Assembly (NCBI GenBank): GCA_018433865.1
Contig: JAHDQJ010000006.1
Location: 304,568 to 368,567 of the forward strand
Direction of reading: 5' to 3'
Length of the DNA: 64,000 nucleotides
Source: Spirochaetales bacterium
Lineage (GTDB): Bacteria; Spirochaetota; Spirochaetia; Sphaerochaetales; Sphaerochaetaceae
Shown here: one piece after another, positions 18,359-26,852 of the stretch
Position numbering within the stretch: the first letter of the stretch is position 1
Layout of the letters: each line of letters begins with the position of its first letter
The notes under the pieces: model-generated
What the model saw: the letters and a program-made list of their open reading frames with translations, nothing else
What the model was told of the DNA's origin: nothing
Databases searched by the model: none
Made by a program: the position numbers and the translations under genes

Positions 18359-19119
18359 TGGAGAGGAAGTTGGCAGGAAACACGGTATTGAAACACATCA
18401 GGTGTGCTCAGGGAGACATTGCCCCCTATGTGATCACACCTGGAGATCCGGGTCGGGTCAAGAGAATCGTGAAATTGATGGACTCAGCCGATCTCATGGC
18501 TGAGAACCGGGAATATATCGTCCATACAGGAATGTACCAAGGTGTTCCCGTTACCGTCTGCTCCTCTGGAATCGGAGGCCCCGCAGCTTCGATCGCATTC
18601 GAGGAGTTGATCAAGCTCGGAGCGAAGGTCTTCATCAGGGTCGGTTCCGCGGGGGGGCGTCAAAAAGACATTCCGATCGGGACTCCGGTTGTCATCACCG
18701 CTACCTATCGTGGTGAGGGAACGAGCAAAGCCTATCTGCCGCCCGAGTTTCCTGCAGTCGCGGATTTGGATGTGACCAATGCGCTGGTGGATTCCTTGAA
18801 GGCACGGAAAGTTCCCTATCGCGCAGGTATCGGCTTCTGCAGGGATGCCTACTATGTGCAAGACCAGCAACTCAACACACTGTTGAGTGCAAGCGGTGTG
18901 CTCGCAGCGGAACAGGAAGCGGCGACGCTCTACATCGTCGGGAGTGTGCGGGGAGTGAAGACCGGTGCAATCGTCTCCACCGATTCGAACATCTGGCTTG
19001 AGACGCAGCCTACGATCGAGGAGAAAGAGACCCTCTACCGTTCAGGAGAACAGTTGGTGATCCAGGCCGCCTTGGATGCGGTGGTTCGGTTGCACGCACA
19101 GGGAGCACACGAATTCTGA
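18355..19119 (+). CDS. nucleoside phosphorylase (PNP/UDP phosphorylase family)
   Basis: A 254-residue PNP_UDP_1 protein. YVITPGDPGRVKRI near residue 25 is the phosphate site, GIGGPAASIAFEEL near 72 and FIRVGSAGG near 95 line the ribose and phosphate pocket, and AAEQEAATLYIVG near 180 contains the usual Glu/Met-type nucleoside-binding stretch. It splits a nucleoside into base and ribose-1-phosphate. ATGATG overlaps the end of the ATPase gene. Uridine or purine specificity cannot be settled by eye; the neighbouring adenine deaminase favours purines. Confidence 0.87.
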   Translation: MMERKLAGNTVLKHIRCAQGDIAPYVITPGDPGRVKRIVKLMDSADLMAENREYIVHTGMYQGVPVTVCSSGIGGPAASIAFEELIKLGAKVFIRVGSAGGRQKDIPIGTPVVITATYRGEGTSKAYLPPEFPAVADLDVTNALVDSLKARKVPYRAGIGFCRDAYYVQDQQLNTLLSASGVLAAEQEAATLYIVGSVRGVKTGAIVSTDSNIWLETQPTIEEKETLYRSGEQLVIQAALDAVVRLHAQGAHEF

Positions 19120-20258
19120 TGGCTCCCACGATCGATCGGGAGCGTCTTTTCTCACGAGTCCGTGAATTGTGTGCGATCAACGCACCTTCACGATGTGAAC
19201 AGCCGATTTTCAGGTATCTGCAGAAGTTCTGGCTTGAACGGAAGGAATCCGGACTGACTTGGGAGACCGTGGCGGTTCCCGATTCCTCCGAACCTGCGAA
19301 TATCATCATGCGCCTGGAAGGTACGGGTGAGCCCCTGATGCTTTGCGCCCATATGGACACCGTTCCCTTGCCGCCGGGAACCGTGACGCTGGTTGAATCG
19401 GATGGGGTGCTGAGAACCGATGGCAGCTCGATTCTCGGTTCCGATGACCGGGCGGGAATCGCACTGGCACTGGAGATGATCGATCTTTGCCTTGAAGGTG
19501 CGCAGCATCCTCCTTTGGAAATCGTCTTTACCGTCCAGGAGGAGTTGGGGTGTCTCGGGTCCGCATGTCTGTACAGGTCACTGTTCCGTTCCAGGATGGC
19601 GTTCAACCTTGATGGAGAGACTTCGGTTGGGACCGCGATCACCTCGGCACCCCAGAAAGGACGTTATGCGATCACCGTCCATGGCATTTCCAGCCATGCC
19701 GCCTTGGAGCCACAGCTGGGAAGGAATGCGATCAGGTTGGCTTCCGGGCTGCTGCTTCAGCTTCCTGATGGACAAGTGGATACGTATTCAACGGCGAATA
19801 CCGGCACGATTGCCGGTGGAAAACAAACCAATGTGGTGTGTGATCTGGTGAAGATCACAGGTGAGTTGCGCAGCTTCTCCAAGGAATTGTTTACAAAGCA
19901 CCGAACATACATCGACACCCTGGTCTCGAGCTATCGGGTTCCAAGCGGATGCTCGGTCGAGATTTCCTGGGAGGATGTCTACGCTGCATATGCGGTTCCG
20001 GATGATAGTGCCGTTCTGCAAAGGTTCAAAAACGCCTGCATGGATATGGGCTGCTCTCCGCTTTTCCTTCGTTCTGCCGGAGGAGGGGACGCGAACAATC
20101 TCAATAGCCTCGGTATCCAGACGATCGTGTTCGGGATGGGGATGCATCATATCCACACGACGCGCGAATATGTGGTTTGGGAGGAGATCGCAGCCGCTGC
20201 CGAGCTGTTGGTCCGGGTGGTCTTCAGGATTCCCACAGATGCGAGAATCGTGCCCTGA
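19119..20258 (+). CDS. M20-family zinc peptidase (peptidase T-like)
   Basis: A 379-residue M20 protein. Metal ligands appear in LCAHMDTVP near residue 72, SILGSDDRAG near 108, the catalytic/ligand pair VQEELG near 142, NLDGE near 168, and the distal His in GMGMHHIHTTREYV; the dimerisation domain (GISSHAALEPQLGRNAI) is intact. It starts on the last base of the phosphorylase stop codon. It may hydrolyse an amide- or dipeptide-containing compound imported by the operon; an aminoacyl nucleoside would be a speculative example. Confidence 0.85.
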   Translation: MAPTIDRERLFSRVRELCAINAPSRCEQPIFRYLQKFWLERKESGLTWETVAVPDSSEPANIIMRLEGTGEPLMLCAHMDTVPLPPGTVTLVESDGVLRTDGSSILGSDDRAGIALALEMIDLCLEGAQHPPLEIVFTVQEELGCLGSACLYRSLFRSRMAFNLDGETSVGTAITSAPQKGRYAITVHGISSHAALEPQLGRNAIRLASGLLLQLPDGQVDTYSTANTGTIAGGKQTNVVCDLVKITGELRSFSKELFTKHRTYIDTLVSSYRVPSGCSVEISWEDVYAAYAVPDDSAVLQRFKNACMDMGCSPLFLRSAGGGDANNLNSLGIQTIVFGMGMHHIHTTREYVVWEEIAAAAELLVRVVFRIPTDARIVP

Positions 20259-21573
20259 TCGAATCGACGATTCCTTGAGCCTCCTTGCGGATTGATCGGG
20301 CATCGATTGTCATGAGTTCACGATCGCGCATCAGTACCTTTCCGTCTACCATGGTCAGCATCACATCCGTTGGACAAGCACTGTATACTAACGCAGCGTA
20401 GGGATCGTACACGGGGAACATCGCGGGGCTATCGGTTCCCACAACGACGATGTCAGCTCTCTTGCCTATCTCAATCGAGCCGGTGATCCGCTCCAGATGC
20501 AACGCCTCGGCTCCTCCGATGGTTGCGCAGCGCAGCACCTGTCGAGGTGTCATCACCGTAGGATCTTTCAACAGTACCTTCTGCATTTTCGCTGTGATGC
20601 CCAGTTGATGGATCATGTCCATGGTATTTCCGCTCATGGGACCATCGGTTCCCAAGCCTATGCGGGCTCCTGCCTGGTAGAGTGCATGGGCAGGGGCGAT
20701 CCCCTTGCCACTCTTGCTGTTCGCAGAAGGGTTGTGAGCTATCCCCGTGTGTGTGTCTATCAAAAGCTTACACTCATCCGGCGAAGCGAAGATGCAGTGT
20801 GCCATCGTGGAACGTGGGCCGAGCAAGCCGCATCGATCATAGAAAGCGATCGGTCTGACTCCGTAATGCTCTTGTACGTAGGATTCTTCGAAAGGCATCT
20901 CGGCCAGATGACTGAGGATTGCCATGTTGTGGGTTTCGCTGAAAGCCGCGCAGTATTCCAGTTCACTCTCGGAAAGGGAGTAGGGAGCATGGGGAGCGAT
21001 GGCAGGTGCAAGCAAGCGGTCATCCTGCAAGAGCTCTTGCAAGTTCCCGACCAGCTGCACGGCCTCCGGAAAATCCTTGGCATCCGGTCCTCCCTTGCTT
21101 GCCACCGCCTGTCCGACTATTCCCCGTATGCCACTCTGACGGGCAGCGAGGGCAGTCTCCTTCGCATGGTAGTACATGTCCGCGAAGCAGGTGGTTCCTC
21201 CACCGATCATCTCGGCGAGGCTGTGGAGTGAGGCGATGTGTACAAGTTTCGGATTCACTTGCGAACGTTCAAGAGGGAAGATCACTTCGAGCAGACGATT
21301 CGGCCGGTCATCGGCGAGGGAACGAAAGAGCGACATGCCGATATGGGTATGCGTATTCACAAGACCAGGAATGACGATTCCTCCCCTCGCATCGATGCAC
21401 GTGTCCAAAGGTATCCGAAGGGTTTCGAGGCGATCTGGGCAGTACGGACCGATCTCACTGATCGTGTCCCCCTCGATGATGATCATTCCCCGGTCATGGA
21501 CGGTCCACTGACGATCCATCGTCAGAATCGTCCCGTTGATAATGGCTTGCGTGGATACTGTTGCTTCGGTCAT
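20224..21573 (-). CDS. amidohydrolase, MTA/SAH deaminase-like
   Basis: A 449-residue MtaD/SsnA-type deaminase. NTHTHIGMSLFRSL carries the first metal His pair, SHLAEM near residue 205 and AHCIFASPDE near 240 the next ligands, and GLGTDGPMSGN the metal Asp. The family deaminates methylthioadenosine, S-adenosylhomocysteine or adenosine. The start at 21573 is chosen as the shortest fit; 21587 is possible and neither has a strong ribosome site. Its 3' end overlaps the M20 gene by 35 bases, tail to tail. Confidence 0.8.
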   Translation of the reverse strand: MTEATVSTQAIINGTILTMDRQWTVHDRGMIIIEGDTISEIGPYCPDRLETLRIPLDTCIDARGGIVIPGLVNTHTHIGMSLFRSLADDRPNRLLEVIFPLERSQVNPKLVHIASLHSLAEMIGGGTTCFADMYYHAKETALAARQSGIRGIVGQAVASKGGPDAKDFPEAVQLVGNLQELLQDDRLLAPAIAPHAPYSLSESELEYCAAFSETHNMAILSHLAEMPFEESYVQEHYGVRPIAFYDRCGLLGPRSTMAHCIFASPDECKLLIDTHTGIAHNPSANSKSGKGIAPAHALYQAGARIGLGTDGPMSGNTMDMIHQLGITAKMQKVLLKDPTVMTPRQVLRCATIGGAEALHLERITGSIEIGKRADIVVVGTDSPAMFPVYDPYAALVYSACPTDVMLTMVDGKVLMRDRELMTIDARSIRKEAQGIVDSIRARFSHLWES

Positions 21574-21717
21574 GCTGAAGTATAGCATGGAACCGTGAGA
21601 AAGGTTTGCGGTTGAACATGTAGAAATCCGGAGAAATCCTGATGACTGAGACCCCACGAGATGCATGATCCTATGCATACGGACATGGATCGGGTTGTGG
21701 GGACTTTTGGCATCAGT

Positions 21718-23700
21718 TTATCGCACCGGCAGCATGATGGGCTCGAATACCGTGCCTTCTGGTGCCATGAAGGCGACATAGCTTCCGAAGATATCCATAT
21801 CGAGCCGTTCGCTTCCACTGTAGAACGTATCCTCCAGGTCAGAGAAATCGGGGCCGAGCACCACGATCCTTCCCCCCTCGGGAATCGTGCAGGAGAACGT
21901 GCCATGCTCGTTGATCCTACGCCAGACGGTGGTCTCCACTGCATTCGGAATGATGGGCTGCCCCGATACCAAGGGCGGAACATCGGTTGCGTCGACACAC
22001 ACATAGGAACCGACGATGAGGCGGCCTTCCGTATCGAGTCTCGGGGGCATCTGGTCACGTACCGTAGGCAAGACCATGGATGTCTGCCGCTCATCGGTGA
22101 TCGCATACGCCACTGAGTCGAGCATCAGGATGGAGGGAAGCTCTTCCACAAACGTGATCCTGAAAGGAGCAACATACAGATCGAGTGGGGGGATGTTTGT
22201 CGGCAGCCATGGGCCTGCAGTGAATCCATGCGAACGACCTGCGGTCGGATCAATACGTTTCATCGCCGGTTCAGCCTGGTTGTGCGGCCTGAGTTCCATG
22301 ACGAACGGGATGCCGAGCAGTGTCTTGCACACAAACCAGGACTCCAGGGGAACCTTCTCGAAGACTCCTTCTCCGATATGACGAAGGGCAGATGTCTCGC
22401 TGAACGTCGATCCGTCATGGGTTTCGAGTCTCATCACGGCATCGTCATGATCGAAACTGATGCGGAACAATCCCGATGCCGAACCATAGTATCCGCTACA
22501 GGCGTCGATCCCCGATGGCAACGGCTTGGTGGGTGGGCTCTCGGTCTCTTCGGTTGCATGTCCTGCAGGGATGAGTCCCGATTCTTTCAGCAATGCGTCT
22601 ACGATGGGAAGCGTGGTTCCGACAGGATCGATATGCCCTGCGCTCAGCAAGACCACGGCACTTTGTGATTGCGGGATCACGAAAAGCATCGTGGTGTATT
22701 CAAGCGTTCCGCCAGTTTTTCCCAACACTTTGATACCTTGGCTCCGATATGGTTCCCAGCTGGTGAAATCCCACCCGAGCCCAAAACTGAGCAGTCTGTC
22801 ATAGGGGCTTTCCTGCATATACGCCGGCTTGTGCTCGGATAGGAACTCCATGACGGACGATTCTCCCAAGAGGGATCTGTCGAATAGGATCGAAGCAAAC
22901 CTGCAAAGGTCCTGGGCACTCGATGTGATGCCCCCGGAGGCGATCAGGTGTACATACTCGGTGGGAAGGGGGACGGTTCTTCCGATGTACCCATGCGCCA
23001 TGTTCTCATCCTCAGGACCGAATCCCACCGAGGAATCGAGCATGCCGAGAGGGCGGAAGATCCGTTCTTGCAAGAATTCCGTGAAGGAGATTCCCGAAAG
23101 ATGTTCCACCAATGCCTGCGCGACGGTGAATCCGTCATTGCAATAGGGGGAGAAGGCTCCCGGATCATGCTTCAGTGATGATTTGGCAAATTCTTCCAGC
23201 GATTGCCGCAGATACTCGGACTCGGATTCACCGGTGAAAGCGCCGCGCATGTCGGTTCCCGGCATTCCCGAACTGTGATTGAGCAGCATCCGTACCGTGA
23301 TGTCCACACACCGTGGATCGGCCATGGTGAAGTCGCCCATCAGGTCTGTCACCTTGTCGTCAAGATTGAGCAGACCCTCTTCCTGCAGCAGGAGGATCGC
23401 TGCTGCGGTGAATACCTTGCTGATCGAACCGATGTTGAAGCGGGTATCAGGCTCTACGGGAAGACCCATCGCTACATCCCGCATACCGAATCCTTCGGAA
23501 TGGATGATCTGACCCTGATGCATGATCGCGATGCTCAGCGCACTCACATCGCCTTGGCCGGTGACGAGGCTGTTGCCGATCTCCCGTGCAACCTCCTTGG
23601 TCTGTGCAAAGGGGTCATCGTTTCTGCCAAGCATCGTCGAGCAGGAGGCAAGGACAAGCAACAACAGTCCGACAATACACAGCTCTCCGATTCGTTTCAT
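21718..23700 (-). CDS. lipoprotein serine hydrolase (class C beta-lactamase fold) with C-terminal domain
   Basis: A 660-residue protein with a lipoprotein signal (LVLASCS; Cys near residue 21). The SxxK nucleophile is in NIGSISKVF near residue 95, LLNHSSGMPG and YCNDGF (the Y-x-N motif) follow, so the penicillin-binding-protein-like fold is complete by about residue 410. About 250 further residues form a beta-rich domain I cannot name. The ATG at 23700 is spaced correctly from GGAG, whereas the in-frame ATG at 23706 is too close. Such proteins are esterases or peptidases more often than true beta-lactamases. Confidence 0.82.
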   Translation of the reverse strand: MKRIGELCIVGLLLLVLASCSTMLGRNDDPFAQTKEVAREIGNSLVTGQGDVSALSIAIMHQGQIIHSEGFGMRDVAMGLPVEPDTRFNIGSISKVFTAAAILLLQEEGLLNLDDKVTDLMGDFTMADPRCVDITVRMLLNHSSGMPGTDMRGAFTGESESEYLRQSLEEFAKSSLKHDPGAFSPYCNDGFTVAQALVEHLSGISFTEFLQERIFRPLGMLDSSVGFGPEDENMAHGYIGRTVPLPTEYVHLIASGGITSSAQDLCRFASILFDRSLLGESSVMEFLSEHKPAYMQESPYDRLLSFGLGWDFTSWEPYRSQGIKVLGKTGGTLEYTTMLFVIPQSQSAVVLLSAGHIDPVGTTLPIVDALLKESGLIPAGHATEETESPPTKPLPSGIDACSGYYGSASGLFRISFDHDDAVMRLETHDGSTFSETSALRHIGEGVFEKVPLESWFVCKTLLGIPFVMELRPHNQAEPAMKRIDPTAGRSHGFTAGPWLPTNIPPLDLYVAPFRITFVEELPSILMLDSVAYAITDERQTSMVLPTVRDQMPPRLDTEGRLIVGSYVCVDATDVPPLVSGQPIIPNAVETTVWRRINEHGTFSCTIPEGGRIVVLGPDFSDLEDTFYSGSERLDMDIFGSYVAFMAPEGTVFEPIMLPVR

Positions 23701-23958
23701 ATGCATCTCCCGTGTCCATGGTGTGTCAGATCAAAGAAATCAATACGTGCAGAGGTCAACAGTGCACACCGCTATGACAAATTTTCCTCAGTATAACACG
23801 GCTTATTGGATATTGGTAATGCAAATCCATACGATCCATACCTTTCTCAGCAAAGCATGGGATCCCATCCGTGCAAGACTGCAGCAGCAGAGGAGGTGTG
23901 TTCCCGACGGGAATGCAGTAGAATATGCAGAAGGATCTTACCGTAAAGGAGGGTGACG

Positions 23959-24669
23959 ATGCACACCCCTTTCACTGACAACCAAGACAAGGCGTTTCTC
24001 AGGAAAACGATGATGGGCCCGAATGCCATGCGCATCACGGAGGAGCTGGCGAGTTACCTCCCCATATCTGCGGAGATGCGCATCCTGGACTTGGGTTGCG
24101 GAAAAGGAATCTCATCCATCCTGCTCGCAGAGAAATACGGGGTGACAGTTTATGCTGCCGATCTGTGGATACGTCCGGAGGAGAATGCCGGACGCTTTGC
24201 CTGTGTCGGTCTCGATGCCAGGATATTCCCGTTCTCGGTGGATGCCACGAAGGACATCCCATTTTTGCCGCACTTCTTCGACATGATCATAAGCGTCGAT
24301 TCCTACCAATACTTCGGGCATGACGAGGCCATGTTGCCAAAGCTCCTGCCATACCTGAAAGACGGCGGTCTCATCGCGATCGCAGTACCCGGATTCAACG
24401 AAGACTTCGCGGAAGGACAGGTGCCAGAAGTCTTGAAACCCTTCTGGACACCGGAGTGGTATTTCTATTCCAGCAATTGGTGGAAAGCTCTGTGGGAAAA
24501 GGAACGTGGCATTGAGATCACCATCCTACGCGAAATGGACTCGTGCAAGCAGGCGTGGGATGAGTGGCTGCAATCTCCGAATCCGTATGCCCAGGAAGAC
24601 AGGAAGATGATGGAAGCAGGAGCAGGAAAGTACTTCAATATCATCCAGATGGTAGGCAGGAAGCGGTGA
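23959..24669 (+). CDS. class I SAM-dependent methyltransferase
   Basis: A 236-residue Rossmann methyltransferase. Motif I ILDLGCGKGISS lies near residue 42, followed by an acidic residue at the end of strand 2 (AADLW), then DMIISVDSYQYFG and LKDGGLIAIAVPG. AAAGGAGGG at 23945-23953 sets the start at 23959 rather than the in-frame GTG at 23953. The substrate is unknown; it stands alone between the serine hydrolase (divergent) and the antiporter (convergent). Confidence 0.83.
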   Translation: MHTPFTDNQDKAFLRKTMMGPNAMRITEELASYLPISAEMRILDLGCGKGISSILLAEKYGVTVYAADLWIRPEENAGRFACVGLDARIFPFSVDATKDIPFLPHFFDMIISVDSYQYFGHDEAMLPKLLPYLKDGGLIAIAVPGFNEDFAEGQVPEVLKPFWTPEWYFYSSNWWKALWEKERGIEITILREMDSCKQAWDEWLQSPNPYAQEDRKMMEAGAGKYFNIIQMVGRKR

Positions 24670-24747
24670 TCCGATCATGATCGGTCCACCGTACGCATCA
24701 GCTTGTCCGAAGGCACATGGGGAACCTGCCATGCACGTTGATTCCGT

Positions 24748-26400
24748 TCATTGGCCTTTCTCTTGCCCATTGCCCGATGGTTTGGATTCTTCCTGGTTGG
24801 AAGCAAACATTCGCATCAAGAGATTCGCACCCATCATCTCCGGTTCCTGCATGCTCCTCAGACTGTCGACAAACTCCTGGAAGTCGACCAGACTTTCCAT
24901 GAGCATCAGGCGTGCGTATGCTTCTTGTTCACCCTTGGCAGAGAGTTCGAGTGTCGCACCATGTCGGCGGAGGATCAACACCGTCTCCTCCTTGCGAATC
25001 TGCCAGGAACGGAGTGCTCCCTCGATCGTCCGGATGTAGAAACCCTCTGCATGGAACGCATCGGCCAATGTACGGCGCAGGAACTCTGCAGCCCGTTCCG
25101 AGGGGAACTGCAACTCGATGGTCACCATCCCCTCTCCCTCGTCAGCACTCAAGGTCTCACGGTATCCGGGACCGCCCTTGAACGAGGAGAGGATCATCGG
25201 GGGAGCGGCGACCGAAGCGAGCAGCATCGTCATCACCGCGACCCCAAACATGTCTGTCCCGATGATGCCACTCGACAATCCGATACCCGCGACGATAAGA
25301 GCCACCTCACCACGGGGGAGCATCCCGACTCCGATACGATAGGCACCCTTGAGATTGAATCCCACGAAAAGAGCGGGAAGCCCGCACCCGACGATCTTGC
25401 CGATGAAGGCGGCGACGTTGTAGATGAGTCCGAAGACGAGGATGGATCCCAGTGCCTTGAAGTCGACCATCATGCCCATGACGGCGAAGAATACGGGAAC
25501 CAGGTACTCTCCGATCGCGTTCACCCGCTCGGTGATCTCACCTGCGACATCAGTCTGGCTGAACGAGAGGCCTGCGATGTATGCCCCGATGATCATCGCC
25601 AGCCCTGCCATCTCGGACAGTCCGGCCAAGAGCAATGCAATCCCGAACGAGATTTCCGCCAGCACTCCCAAGGATTCCAGCCGCTTCATCTGTTTCGTCA
25701 ATCGCGGTGCGGCCACTATTCCCACTATCATGCACAGCACCCAGAAGAGCACAGCTTTCAGGGCTACTGTCCCGATGCTTGCCCACGCTACCGTTCCCCC
25801 GGCAAGCGAAACCGTCGAGATACCTACCACCACCGAAAGCAGGATGATGCTGACCACATCGTCAAGCACCGCGGCAGCCAGGATGGTCACTCCCTCCGGG
25901 CTTGATATCTTGCGTGTCTCGCTCAATATCCGAGCGGTGATCCCGATGGAAGTCGCCGTGCTGATGATACCCAGGAACAATGCTTCAGGATCCATCAGGG
26001 AATCGACTGCCGGATTGAAAAGTACGGTGATTCCCGCACCGAGGAAGAACGAGATGATCACACCTCCCACACCGACCACCGAGGCCTTCCCGCTGAAGCG
26101 CAGGAACGTCGGCAGGTCTGTCTCCAGGCCGCTGGTGAACAGCAACAGTACCGAGCCCAACGTCGCTATCCCATACAACTCTGGCGTCACCGGTATCGTT
26201 CCTTCCACCGCCGGAAACAACGGACCGAAGCTCCCCAGAGGGATCGCTCCCAGTACATACGGTCCTACCACCATCCCCGCGACCAGTTCTCCCAGTACCT
26301 TCGGCTGCCCGAGTTTCCTCGAGAAGAACCACCCGCTGATCTTTGCGGTCACCAGGATGACACCCAGTTGCAATGCCAACATCATCATTTCATGTGCCAT
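24748..26400 (-). CDS. CPA2-family cation/proton antiporter with cytoplasmic C-terminal domain
   Basis: A 550-residue membrane protein with about 12-13 transmembrane helices over the first ~400 residues (Na_H_Exchanger fold). STATSIGITARILSE and LDDVVSI carry the discontinuous helix and the catalytic Asp; KVLGELVAGMVVGP and LPRGEVALIVAG are family hallmarks. The last ~140 residues are soluble and charged, probably regulatory, but do not look like a TrkA-N domain. GAGGTGAAG precedes the ATG. Na+ versus K+ specificity is not decidable here. Confidence 0.87.
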   Translation of the reverse strand: MAHEMMMLALQLGVILVTAKISGWFFSRKLGQPKVLGELVAGMVVGPYVLGAIPLGSFGPLFPAVEGTIPVTPELYGIATLGSVLLLFTSGLETDLPTFLRFSGKASVVGVGGVIISFFLGAGITVLFNPAVDSLMDPEALFLGIISTATSIGITARILSETRKISSPEGVTILAAAVLDDVVSIILLSVVVGISTVSLAGGTVAWASIGTVALKAVLFWVLCMIVGIVAAPRLTKQMKRLESLGVLAEISFGIALLLAGLSEMAGLAMIIGAYIAGLSFSQTDVAGEITERVNAIGEYLVPVFFAVMGMMVDFKALGSILVFGLIYNVAAFIGKIVGCGLPALFVGFNLKGAYRIGVGMLPRGEVALIVAGIGLSSGIIGTDMFGVAVMTMLLASVAAPPMILSSFKGGPGYRETLSADEGEGMVTIELQFPSERAAEFLRRTLADAFHAEGFYIRTIEGALRSWQIRKEETVLILRRHGATLELSAKGEQEAYARLMLMESLVDFQEFVDSLRSMQEPEMMGANLLMRMFASNQEESKPSGNGQEKGQ

Positions 26401-26852
26401 GACTTCACCTCACGATCCGAACACGGACAGTACGCTCTGCAAGCTTTTCGAACGGAACAACAGTTCGCGAGTCTCTTGGGCCCGGTCTGCCTATGACAAC
26501 GTCAGATGTTCGGCTCGATTGTCCGTGAAGCGCAGCGAACCTTACACCCCCAGGGTTCAATCCGATGCATACCTGAGGTGATATCACCTGTGACGCGTTC
26601 ACACAAGATGCTAAGGGCACTCATCGATGCAAGATGGATGGAAGTGCACAAGAATTCCAAAACATAACGGAACCATGACCCTCTCTCTCGGAGTGGAGAA
26701 AGCTATGTGCAATTCTCATGGGAGGTTGGAGTGGGGAAATCTTGGACATGTGAGTAAGGAGAGGTCTTGAATTGAACTTCCACGAAATGGCTCTGTTCTC
26801 CGTCACATGCTGGCGTCTTCAGAGGGGTATTGTAAAGCTTTGCGATGTTCCG
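26401..26852. other. intergenic leader between recD2 and the antiporter gene
   Basis: About 450 bases upstream of the antiporter start with no credible gene. It holds a perfect 14-bp palindrome AGGTGATATCACCT at 26576-26589, a possible operator. I see no tRNA or riboswitch I can name. Confidence 0.4.

Noticed and set aside
21640..21715. Possible long hairpin CCCCAC ... GTGGGG after the serine hydrolase gene
   Set aside because: Short arms, large irregular loop and no T-run; not enough for a terminator call.
26540..26570. GGGTTCAATCC reminiscent of a tRNA T-arm
   Set aside because: No matching T-stem on the 3' side, no acceptor stem, anticodon arm or CCA can be placed.
25424..26581. 385-codon frame antisense to the antiporter
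   Set aside because: Ser/Thr/Pro-rich shadow of transmembrane codons on the other strand.
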